NCBI RefSeq assembly: GCF_009905375.1
Contig: NC_133655.1
Coordinates: forward strand, 164,779,995-164,843,994
Length of the DNA stretch: 64,000 nucleotides
Origin: Apium graveolens
Taxonomy: Eukaryota > Streptophyta > Magnoliopsida > Apiales > Apiaceae
Reading direction: 5' to 3'
Position 1 is the stretch's first letter; each line of letters begins with the position of its first letter. The notes under the pieces were generated by a model that had not been told where the DNA came from, did not search any database, and saw only the letters and a list, made by a program, of their open reading frames with translations. Both the position numbers and the translations under genes were made by a program. Positions 10,237-21,200 of the stretch are shown piece by piece.

Positions 10237-12551
10237 CACAACCGGTATGTACTTAAATAAAAAGGCACATTTTGGCCAAGGACAAAATTGTATTAAACAT
10301 ATTTCAATTAGTACAAAGCCCTAATGTTGGACCGTCCTCCCGGGTCACTTACGCATCATCCAATGAAAATATTTTTCTTTCATAAAGGAATCGAATCAAT
10401 CGATATCCTATCGTAATCAGCTCCCCATTTTTTATGGTCTGGAGTAATCTCAACAACTAATGGCGAGATAACTAGTAAGATTAGTTATTCGCTAAATATC
10501 AATATCAAGTTCTACTGTATAAAGTGAAATGGAATAACATAGTTATTCACTATCTATAAAAATTGAATTATGTTCTAGCAGAACAATTTCTAGAATAACA
10601 TGATTTCAATCATCCAATGATTACATGCATGAAATTTCTTCCAAAATCTTTATAAAACAGTTTAATCTAAATATATAAACATTTAATTATTCTGGAAGTA
10701 GAATAACATATGAAAACTTGCATAATCATAAATAAGCAGTTTGATAAGTAAAACATTAAACTATTCTGTAATTAGAATAATATAGTAATACTTGCCTTTA
10801 GTTTTTAGTAGTTAAGCACAATCACAGTAACACAAAATATCGCATTCTGACAGCTCATGACATAATCATCTTCCTATTTTGATAATTCACTGATATGCTG
10901 CTCCAGCGATTGCTAGAAGCCTGATATGCATTACTGTTCAACTTTACTCTGGATCCCAAAGTCTCATCTTGATCGTCTTGAATGATTCACATCTATAATT
11001 AAAAGATACAACCTTAATTATCTACACGATAATTACTCGACGAATTGCGCGTTAAAACTCTATCATCTACCCAAATGATAAATCACATATAAAGAAAACA
11101 GTCACACACAAGACTCTTGACCCACATACGCACGTAGACATGTTTCAATGATATGTACACTGATAATTTATTTATATAACAAACTCACGTATATCCAACA
11201 AATAGATAGAAAATCTACCGAAAATTCGGCAGCATTTCCTATATTTATCGAACTATCCATCTGTTTCCAATCTCAATCAACAATCAAATATATTGTAAAA
11301 AATCAGCCTTGACTTGTTGTAAACATATAAGAAAATCCGCCTTGACTTGTAGTAAACACATATCACATAATTCATATAATACATGACTCAATTCATCAAA
11401 ATATTCGACTCGGTATGTTTAAAACTAAAATCCCGTTGAAATACCACTTTTCGATAAATACGCGAGTCAGGACTAACTTGCAAAACAAGCGAACTTTCGA
11501 AATAAAAGGATTTATGTCTCGAAAGTATTTTTAATATAAGCAGAATATTTTTATGAGTCTAGACGCGTTCGTTTCATATTAAACGGATGAACGGTCTATT
11601 TTCTACGAATAAAGTAAGAATAATTTAATTAAAATAATATTAATTGAATATTCAACCCCAATATATATTTTAAAGAACTCAAAATAATCCTAAAATATTA
11701 TTTGGCTTACTTATAGATAATTACACTTCATTCAACTATTTATAAGTAAAATTAATTAATTAAATTAATAATTAAATAAGTAAATGAATAAATAATTAAT
11801 CAAAATAAATTATAAATAATTAAATCAAATTATGATTTTCAAAAATAATAAAAGATAATAATTTGAAATTAAAATAGATATTTTACAAAAAAAATCGAAA
11901 TAACGTCTTTGTAAAACGGATTTTTCCCCGGGGTCAGAACCCCTCAAAATCAATCCCGACTATACTCTAATACAATTAATAAATTTAAACACATAATAAT
12001 TTATATTTGTACGTATAAACACGCCAAAAACGAAAAACGCGACCAAAAGCGACTTCTACAACAACTTCTAAAAGTTATGAAATAAATATATAAACACTAA
12101 CATGCTATAATATACTCAAGTACAAAAGCGGAATTTCGAAATCGTTACCCAAAATAAATTCTGATCACCCCTAGAGATTATCTGATGTCTGGACAATATC
12201 TCCAGAAAAATCCGAAATTCAGAGCATAGACATACACACGCCAAAATGCCATGTGGAGTAATCAACACCGTTAGACTCCTTTTTCTACGCCCCGAAAATA
12301 AATTAAAATAGAAAAATGCCACGAAAAATTTCTTCTCAAAATCTCGCAATATATATACATATGCGTAGATATCGAAGCGCTGATCATTTTTATATATAAC
12401 AATTGAAATCAGACGAACGATTTGGAAGATATGAATTTTTGAAGTAGAAAATATATAAACAGATGAGAGACAGTGAGAAACAGAAGAGAGGTAAAGGAAA
12501 GGGAAGGGCTGTGGGGAAAAAAGAAAATGGGGAGAGGAGGGGTATGCGCGC

Positions 12552-12573
12552 GGGGGGGTGGGGGGTGGGTGGG
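12552..12573 (+). other. Canonical G-quadruplex motif in the outer solo LTR
   Basis: Four G runs (7, 6, 3 and 3 G) separated by single T residues occupy 12552-12573 on the plus strand, within a purine-rich stretch (12470-12580). This is the most stable class of predicted parallel quadruplex. It would form on the strand complementary to the LTR sense strand. Confidence 0.7.
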
Positions 12574-13520
12574 TAGGTTAGTTTTATTACACGTTTTGTT
12601 GTTTTTTCCTTTTCTTTTAACTAAAATCAATTCAAATCAATTAGCCCAAACCTAATAATTAACGGGGAATAATATTTAATGAAATAAATATAAAATTTAT
12701 ACCAAAATTTTCCAAAAATATGAATATTCCAAAAATGTGAATATAATTATTTGAAAGTCCCACGATTTTATAAAAAATGAAAATACAATTTTTGTGGGGT
12801 TTGACGTCTCGGTAGGGGCCCGATCAGATAATTTTTATGAAATCGAAATACTTTATAAACTAATAGTAAACCCCAAAATCACATATAATATATGTAAACG
12901 CACGCAAAACGAGATAAAACAAGTACCTCGATAAAAACGCACTTTAACATGCGTCCAAATTGCGGGTAATTTCATACAAATGCATTTTAAACACGTAATG
13001 AGTATCCGAAAAATACTCTGGTCTTTACAGGACCACATAAAAATCAACTGAATGTTAAATAATGGCCAAACATATTTTAAATAATATTAAATATATTATT
13101 ATTCATTTAACATGTAACAAAATAGCTTTAAACTATTATTTTTAAATATTTTCAAACCTCACCCTATACCTAGGTGAACACGGTAAAAATACCAAATAAT
13201 ATTTTTGACACAAATAAAATATTGAGACGAGTAAAATATCTACTCAATCCCTAAGACTCGAAAACACACTCAATTTTCCGATTTCGATAAAATAATCGAC
13301 TTTCAAATAAAATTTTAAATTGTAAAAGTAATTAAATACGTTAACAATAATAACAGGGATTGGGACCAACTACCAGTTAGAATATTACCATTTAATGAAA
13401 CGAACACGTCAAACGGGAATAAAATATCCACAATTTTATTCCTTCTAAATCAGAAAATCACATAAACATATTCAATGAATAATAATATTAATTGTTGAAA
13501 ATCCGGGATATCACACATAT

Positions 13521-14410
13521 ATTTCAACACATCGTCGCACGATAAATGGGAGTACTTCGCTCTGGCGAACCCACTCTTTATTGATCTATGGGTTAACGTA
13601 TTGGACATATTGGAAGGCATCTGAACAACTTAATATAAGCATTAGGGTTTTGTTAGTATTAAAACGATCATGATCCCATCATAAAGAGATTCCCAATTTT
13701 TCATTGAATAAAATACTTCAAATCAATACTCGTCAATGGTTTGATTTCCAGGTAGTGAGGGAGTCACATCGGTCTCGCTTAAAACCCACAACCTTATAAG
13801 TTCAATGTACACGTTTTTGACAAAATCACCCCATGTTGGAAATAAAGCAGATTCGTATTATATTCCGTGTTTCATGAGCACGAGAATCTCATAATTGTTT
13901 GTTAATTTTAAAATCTTGAGTCATTACAGATTTTGTCTTGTTTAGCAGGAATGGCACGGGTGACGTATCTAATACATACATTCATGCATAATTAATCTTA
14001 AAGCATGCATCATTAATTATTCTATACATACATTCATACATCAATATGTAAAGTACGGTATGTAAACGTGCTTGGTTATGGCCTTTATCCTATGTAATCC
14101 TTTCAAGCTAATGAAAGGATCTAGATCAATCTATGGTGAAAAATATAAATACAATTACAAGTCTTCATTCTTCTTGTCTCGATTGTTGCTCCTCCTCTTG
14201 GATCACCCTTCTAGCAGTACATTACATTAAAATAACCTATACTAATGTACTTACATAAGAAAACTCGAGTTACAGTCGAGGTTAAATAGTTACAAGAATA
14301 ATGAAAATGACATGCAAGTCGTATTTCTAAAACAAAAACAATAAACTTTAACCTAAGGTCTTAAGGCCATAACCAACACCATGATCAAGTAAACAAATAA
14401 AGAACTTGAA
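13521..14410. repeat. Copia-related non-coding block, copy 1, right part (matches 34500-35400)
   Basis: Once the solo LTR is removed, 5395 joins 13521 and homology to 34480-35400 continues without a break, including TGGGAGTACTTCGCT, GATCATGATCCCATCATAAAG and TCAAGCTAATGA. Homology fades near 14400 where the minisatellite starts. No coding frame is supported. The block is probably leader or LTR sequence of a copia family related to element B. Confidence 0.6.
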
Positions 14411-14419
14411 AAAATATAG

Positions 14420-14537
14420 TGGGGATCCGGGGGTGGCAGCCCCCCGGGCGGGGGTTTGGGGGCGGCAGCCCCCGTGCGGGGTCCGGGGCGGCATCCCCCG
14501 TGCGGGGTCCAGGGGCAGCAGCCCCAGGCTGGGGTCG
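14420..14537. repeat. GC-rich minisatellite, four units of 26-30 bp
   Basis: Four imperfect units follow the plan GGGGTCCGGGG-CGGCAG-CCCCCGTGC, at 14420, 14450, 14477 and 14503, followed by a partial unit. Each unit pairs G-rich and C-rich halves and could fold into a GC hairpin. The surroundings are about 70 percent AT. Short ORFs on both strands here (for example 14353-14571 and 14419-14694) are products of the repeat and are not genes. Confidence 0.85.
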
Positions 14538-14540
14538 AGC

Positions 14541-14868
14541 TACAGATTATGTCAATACACCATCTGGCCAACAGTTTATATCACTATATATGAACCAGAC
14601 ATCAAGCATAAGATACAAGTTGCATACTGATCAGTCATGGAAAAATATAACGTGCTGGTATCAACATATACATATACATCAAGTGAATATATAGAAAACT
14701 TTATATAACAGTTTGATCATTAATCAACATAACAACATGCATATCAAATCTCACACATAAACAGTATCAATATACATACATGGCAGATCTGATTCATGCT
14801 TAATATATTAAAAAACTGTCAAAATAAGTAACCAAATCATCCCATCACCATGTATCTAATACATGTGC
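14541..14868. other. Unassigned AT-rich repeat-derived sequence
   Basis: This is non-coding AT-rich sequence between the minisatellite and a recognisable LTR end. It has the look of copia LTR sequence, but I find no second copy in the window and no motif to assign it. Confidence 0.4.
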
Positions 14869-15178
14869 CTGTGTTTTGACTTTAGTATCACCATACTTAT
14901 GAATAATAAGATATGATCATCAGTCAACAAACACACTAGTCTCAATATTTTTATTATCGTCCCTTAACAATAATACTTGACTAGGGACCTTTAGGAATAT
15001 CAATACTATTCTCATAATCTCTTTTCTAAGTCACGTACTTTATTAATCTAACATTTTATCACAGAAAATAAAGAAATAATAAATTACTAAAGAATGATCC
15101 ATATCATCATAATTAATAATCCAAATATCTCATTACATAAACTTAATAATGTTATCTCTAGGGCACACACACTAACAT
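14869..15178 (-). repeat. Copia LTR terminal fragment, homologous to the split LTR end of element B
   Basis: The stretch from GTGCCTGTGTTTTGACTTTAG (14869) to CTCTAGGGCACACACACTAACA (15178) matches 16828-16892 joined to 30132-30420, that is, the B LTR before E inserted. It shows the intact pre-insertion sequence CAGTCAACAAACACAC at the site E hit. Sequence left of 14869 does not match the B LTR, so this is a truncated or mosaic LTR. Confidence 0.7.
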
Positions 15179-15221
15179 ATTTACCATATGTCGGATACTT
15201 TTATTTGCGAGTCTTCTGGTA

Positions 15222-15716
15222 TGTTAGGTCCATAATCAACTATAGTGGGGAGGGGGTGAATACAGTTTATACAAATAATTCAATAAAGCTTCAAATAGAA
15301 TCAGCAGTTCTTATATTAACAGATAAAAACTGATTACAAATGTACTCTCTCAAAAGGATGAACAAGTATCCTTGAGAGCTGCTTGTTTATGCGAATGATA
15401 TAATAATGTTCGCAGTGCTTATATCATGAATCTAATATGTGCTTTATATAAAGCACAGTTACACAATCATTAAGAAATCCTATTCCATTACAATAAGGAA
15501 ACCTGTTACATATCCATGTATGATTGTTTCTCAGATAAAGTTCTTCACCGCCTAGAATTCCTACTTTCCTTTTCCTCTTTGAATATCTACTGAAGTGACA
15601 AATACTGATGACATCATCTGTTGATCATCAAGTACTGGTATAAGTATTGATGACGTCACTCTTCAGTAAATGCTGATATAAGTCCTGATAAGAACTTCTG
15701 ATAGTTTCTGTCCAGA
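15222..15716 (-). repeat. Partial Sirevirus-type LTR
   Basis: The sequence starts TGTTAGGTCC...GGGGAGGGGGTGAATACAG, the same plan as the PBS-side starts of the A LTR (3311) and E LTR (29038). It stops about 495 bases later at the junction with the B LTR. It contains bZIP-type palindromes, TGATGACATCA near 15606 and TGACGTCA at 15651-15658, where the A and E LTRs carry their own palindrome clusters. No PBS or internal region is attached. Confidence 0.6.
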
Positions 15717-16892
15717 TTAAAGGGTTTCGAGCACATAAACGCAATGGAAACAGTACTTAAAAATATGAAAAACCAGAATTTTTGAAACCCACCGCAGGAT
15801 CCATGCGAAAAACAAATATTTAATTCATAGATCAGATTGTTTATCTTAAGAATCTTTACAAATTGGTTGAATAATGAAGATCCTAAGATTGTTCAATCAC
15901 CATGTATCCCGCTCTCGCGATTTACGCTCTATCGGTATCCACACGAATGCTTGAACTCAAAGATTTGATGTGTACTAGCATAAACTCGTTTCTTCTTGCT
16001 CTCTCCATCTTCTCTCTTGGTGGCTAGGGTTTTTGGTAAAAGTTTTGCACATAAAATCAGCCACACAAGAGATATTATATAGATAAGAGAAAAAGAATTA
16101 TAACTCTTAACTAACTAGGAGTTATTATTAATTCAAAATTCCTATTTATATAATAATTAAGTCAAAGTTGATTGTTTAACAACTAAATTTAATAATTGAT
16201 ATTAGTAAATTCGAATATCATTATTTATCTAATTAATTAAGTCATAGTTAATTAATATTATAAATAATTTGAACTACTTTAATTTAATTTAAGTCCAATT
16301 TAAATTAAATAATTCTTCAAGCATTCTTTGTTTTTGACCCTATAGGTTATTATTACGTTGGCAACGAATTTTAAATCTAATATAAAATCGTAAACACTGA
16401 GCGGCATCTAGTAATACATCATTGCTACCCAAGTAATAATAATTGAATCGGTGATCGATTAAACCTTTCTTGAATAATGTACAATGTAATATAACCGCTT
16501 TAACCAAAAATTATAGATTAAACTAGAGGCATGTAATATGTCATCCTCATCATAGTTAATCCAAGTTTCCTTGATCAAAGAGTAGACTATCATATCAAAT
16601 CAACATTTGAGTGTGGCCACGCATTTCATAGTCTAGCTCGCACAAGAGGCCAATAATATCCCTCCTAAAATAGGACGTTTAATTACCATCTAGATTATTC
16701 ATATTTATCATACGACTCATAATATACCCAATGTCCACTTTTATCATTATCACTGTGAGAATTACTTATGACATAAGAGACATGTAGAATCTCACATCGG
16801 GTCTGTCCAGCACCATTTACAGTTATATATGCCTGTGTTTTTGACTTTAGTATCAATATACCTATGATCAATGAGATGTGATCATCAGTCAA
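15717..16892 (-). repeat. LTR of copia element B, left segment (split by element E)
   Basis: The sequence begins AAAGGGTTTCGAGCACATAAACGC, a familiar start of plant copia LTRs read from the PBS side, although the first bases after TGTT are missing. It continues to 16892, where Sirevirus E interrupts it, and resumes at 30132. The joined LTR would be about 1.46 kb. No coding frame is supported. Confidence 0.65.
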
Positions 16893-17966
16893 TGTTATTC
16901 CCTAACAATACAACAAGAATTAAAGAAGGGGGGTTGAATGTAATTCTGGCTACTTTATCATATTTTAAAACAATTCTAACTTAATATATATAACAGTGTT
17001 TGATTTAGCTAAAGTGCTGAATAGAAAGACAATTGAAATCAAAACACTAAGTAATAAAACACAAGGTTTAAAAATTTCTGGTAGATTTGAATGTATCGAC
17101 CAGATATATATATTAGTTTGAGAACTCTGTGAAGCTAAAATGTCTCACAACTACTTTACAAGTAGAACAAACAAACTACAGAGAGATTCTTGACAAGTAC
17201 AGCTTTTTCTATCTCCCTTCAAATGTGTTTTCTTAATTGAGTTTTTCCCTACTAGCTACACTTGGTTTATATATCACCAAGTTTACATGACAATAATACA
17301 AGATAATAAAATAAAACATATCAATTCTAACTCCATGCTACTTCACTACTTTATTCCAGCATCTTTGAATAACTTCACAATTGCATGGAAATGGTAATGC
17401 TTCTTTGTTCTCAAATTCCTGCTTAACAGGCTGCCACATTACTTTTTCAAACACCCAACACATGTGACTTTGTTGTCACTGTCAATAGATATTTGAATTT
17501 GATCATCTGTCGGGTACATGCTTGTCATCCGTCGGATAGCTTGTTGATCATCCGTCGGAGAGCTTGTTTAAAATCTGTCGGGTAGCTTGTTGATCATCCG
17601 TCGGGTATCCTTGTTGATCATCCGTCGGGAGCCTTTTATGTCACTTGACTCTACTTCATTTATACAGAATTACAAGACATCTTATATTTACAATTAGTCA
17701 TCCTATTCTGCATATCCACTAGTAGTCAACATGACTCATATACTCCTACAGAATTTACACAATATTGTTTGCAGAAATGTGCTACAGATCTTATTATTAC
17801 ATAAGCTACTCACTCGATGGATGTTAATCTGTCATCCGTCGGGACTGTAAAGTTTATCTGTCGGGACTATATTGGATCATCCGTCGAGTGCTACAAAATT
17901 CACTAAGTTAAATCTATCAAGGTGTTTTGTTTAGTTTATCATCAAGTTCACAACATATTCCTAACA
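16893..17966 (-). repeat. 3' LTR of Sirevirus E
   Basis: This 1074-bp LTR aligns end to end with 29038-30126 (1089 bp), with several percent mismatches by eye. It contains a TATA-like segment (TATATAAACC on the minus strand, about 17265-17276) and a tandem array of 22-24-bp units with core ATCCGTCGG at 17501-17632. More cores lie at 17833, 17857 and 17878. Confidence 0.95.
17501..17632. repeat. Tandem array of ATCCGTCGG units in E 3' LTR
   Basis: Six head-to-tail units of 22-24 bp follow the plan TTGTTGATCATCCGTCGGGTAGC. The core ATCCG-T-CGGAT is an odd-length palindrome. The paired array in the other LTR is at 29661-29793. The units match neither a CRISPR array nor telomeric DNA; they look like an LTR-internal regulatory repeat. 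Confidence 0.85.
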
Positions 17967-17980
17967 ATCTCCCCCAATTT
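17967..17980 (-). other. Polypurine tract of Sirevirus E
   Basis: The minus strand reads AAATTGGGGGAGAT directly upstream of the 3' LTR start TGTTAGG. This is the RNase H-resistant primer for plus-strand synthesis. Confidence 0.9.
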
Positions 17981-18217
17981 ATGTCTACTAGAATTGTAAC
18001 CATAAATTAAGAGAAACTTGATGATAACAAAACACCCTAAAAATATAGATTGAAAAGTAGTAGATAGAACTGATAAGTGCTACAAAATTTATTGAAAATT
18101 GAACAAAGCAGTTTGTACAAAGAATTCTCACAATCAATTTTCAAGTTGCTCCTTTAGTCTGAGCAGATAAATCTATCTCCTTGATTGTCTGAATTTCTTC
18201 CCAAGCCTCCTATTATT

Positions 18218-21200
18218 TTACTCTATTTGATTATGGAGTTGTCTTTGGAATTCAAGTTCATCAGCTTCTGAGAGATCTAGCAATTCTTGCATTTCCAGTA
18301 GAGTCTTATTGCTAGAGATACTCAACTGGTCCTCCAATCTGAAGAATCTTCTAACTCCCTTATCATCCCTGAATTTCATCAGCCAATAAGGCCTCAAATG
18401 GACTCTCTTTCCTGTAAAGGGAATTGATAGAGTTTTTGGAAGTGCATCGTTGACTTTATTACTCCTTAGCTCTTCTATCCTTTTTAAGACCAGTTTCCTT
18501 GTAGTTACATTAAAACCAAAGTTCTTCTTGAAGGATGAAAAGACTTTTATCAGAACAGATTGGCTTTCTTGAAGAATCCTGTGAAGTGGCCATGTTTTCC
18601 CTCCCTTATATTTGAATACCATCCTTTCAGGAAGATGTTTGTGAGCATCAATCCCTCTTACTTCTTCTAATTCATCTAAGTAGAGGTTTATATCAGAGAA
18701 TTCCTTGATGTCACAGATGTATAAAAGATCTCCCTTATTGACTGTAGATTGAGATTTGGTTTGGGTCTTGGATATAAGAATCACATGCTTCACTTTCTTG
18801 ATTGCTCTAGTATTTTTCTTCTTTAGCTTGTTGAAGATAGGAAAATTCAGCTCAGGAATTGGCAAACTATCCCATTCTATTGGCTCATCATTTGGAATTA
18901 TAGTTTCGCCATAAATGTTCCTAGTTGGATCCACCACCTTGAATTCTTCATGTACCACTGGTGGCTTGGATGGCTGACTTGTAGATGTAGACTATTTTGG
19001 AAAGTAATCTTCCATTTCCTCATCACTCAAGTCCAATTTTCTTTTAGGGAGAAGCTTGTATCTGAATCTTCTTTTCTGTTGTGGTGCATCTTGTACTTTC
19101 TGATCTTGAGGTTCAACAATTACAGATGGTTGTGCAGAAATCTCTGTTGTAATCTTCACAGCTTGAAGTTTGTCCAAGATAACAGCTTGCTCCTTCTTTT
19201 CTTTGAGCTTCTTAGCATCTAAGGCAGCCTGCTTCTTTTCTTTCCTGATTCTTTCCTTCTCTTCCTTTCTAGCTTCTACAAACAGAGGGTGTCCATCCAC
19301 CACATAAATTTCTTTACCATTTTTGTAGATTTTGACAATTCTTCTTTTAAGTGTTGAATCAGTAGGATCTTTAAAAAATGCAATTGACCTAGCCAACAGC
19401 TTCTTCTCATCTGGCCTAGGTGTCTAAAACACATTATCCATAGGATTTTTATCTGAGAGCTTTGAATAGTTTCTTTTAGGTTTCAGGACTAGATTTGCCT
19501 TTGGAGATTTGATGCAAGAAGTTTGACCCTTTTCCAGATAATTCAAACTCATCTCATCTACATAAATCTGCTTGACTTGAGAATGATGATTAAAGATTTT
19601 GTCTGGTTTCTGAATTGGCCCAAATTTTTGTTGAATTTCTGCATCTATTTTTCTCCATTCATCATTTAACTCCTTCTCAACAGCTGCAACATCAAACATC
19701 TTGGGAATTATCTTTGACTCAAGCTTAGCAGCTGCTATTTGGATCAGATCAATGTTGTCCAATACTAGTGGCTTTGGCAGAGTAATATCTGGAACAATTA
19801 CCTGGATGATTTGTACATTTACCACATGCTACCCCTCACTAGTTGGCTCTGCTTGACTGACTTGAATTACTGATTCCTCCCCTTTTTTGTTATCATCAAG
19901 TAGAGTGGAGGTAGAAGATTGTGCAGCCACCAGCTTTTGCAGCAATCGAGTTTGTTGTGCTTGATGAAGATATATAGATGTTAGAGAGGCTTCTATTGCA
20001 GTCAAACTTGAATCCAGGGAATTCACCTTAGTGGCAAGATCAGAATTCTTCCGTAGCTGTCTTTTGATGTCAAGCATTATTGCATCTGGAAGTTTAGCAT
20101 CCAATATTTCAGAGATATCCTTATTGACTTGATCAATCTCAGTTTTGAGAGAAGTGATATCCTAATTGTGTTGAAGACCCTGGATTTGATACAATTGTAG
20201 AGATGAGATGTGCCTGTAAGAGCTTCCTGGTGCTAGCATTTGTTGTGGATTGAAGAGCATTATGTGTTTCTTGGATTTGATGGATGAGAGTGGTTTTGAA
20301 ATATTGAATATCACACTCTTTGGAGAATTCCCATGATGGTAGGCCAGATCTAGAGCTGGTGCCTGCTTCTCCCCTATGTCCATGAGCTCTTCACTATCAT
20401 CACCATCATCCCCAAAGAAATCTACAGATTCACCAGTACCATACTCAACCTCATCATCAGCTCTAGGTGGCATGGCTTTGATGGCATCCTTTGCTCTTTG
20501 CATAGATCGAGTGGTATGCACTAAGTTGAGCATCTTTTCAGCCTCCTCATTGCCATGTCCAGCTAGAGTTTGTTAAGCTGGAACATGATGAGTAAATGTC
20601 TCAGCATCCAGGGAGATAGATTCTATGACAGCTTAATATTCTTGCTGAAATAGTTTCTTCCTTTCTGCATCACTGACATTCATTGACTCACTAGCAATGG
20701 TGTCCAACCATGTGTCTCCAGTACCTGTATTTCTCTCATGTTATCTCCTTTGTTGTATCAAGGGCTCCCCTTGGCTTCCCACCCTAACACCTTTACCTTC
20801 ACCATCTAAGGTGGGACTCCCCTCACTTACTTTTGCCAGTCCTGAAGAAATGGACTGCATAGGTTCACTCATTTTCTCTCCTTTTTCCTGGGAGCAACCC
20901 AGCCTCTTACTCAATTCACTCCCTGCCCTCAGTCCTAAGAGTGATTGTACTACTAAGTCATCTGTACTTGTGACAATTGTAGGCATTTGAAGTTGTGTAG
21001 AGACTCCCGATGGATGAGGAATATTCATCAGGATAGTAGTTTGGCTAGCCGACGGATGACTGCTATTAGGCACATCCGTCGGGATAAAATCACTACTTGA
21101 CGAATGAATAATGTCCACCGGGATAGAAGAAATGAATGAGTTTAGAGCGGAGACTATTGTAGACTCTGTGCAGATTGATGAAAATTTGGGCATTGATGTC

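Larger units (their letters stand above)
5396..13515 (-). mobile_element. Outer solo LTR, chromovirus family, interrupted by a nested solo LTR
   Basis: The element starts TGTGACGCCCCCAAATCC at 5396 and ends ATCCGGGATATCACA at 13515, inverted TG...CA ends of a plant gypsy LTR read on the minus strand. It is flanked by a perfect 5-bp duplication CATAT (5391-5395 and 13516-13520). Without the nested element it is about 4.2 kb. No gag-pol is present between the ends, so this is a solo LTR left by recombination. Its start resembles the LTR of element F (TCCAAACCCGGGTCAG), indicating a related family. All short ORFs inside are incidental. Confidence 0.85.

Noticed and set aside
12409..12655. ORFs over the purine-rich tract (12409-12630 minus, 12473-12655 plus)
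   Set aside because: Both are low-complexity translations of the G/A-rich tract and quadruplex.
14353..14694. Gly/Pro/Ala-rich ORFs on both strands over the GC island
   Set aside because: They are translations of the minisatellite in several frames; the units differ in length (26-30 bp) and no frame is preserved.
17501..17632. CRISPR-like array
   Set aside because: The units are contiguous degenerate tandem repeats within a plant LTR and have no unique spacers or cas genes.
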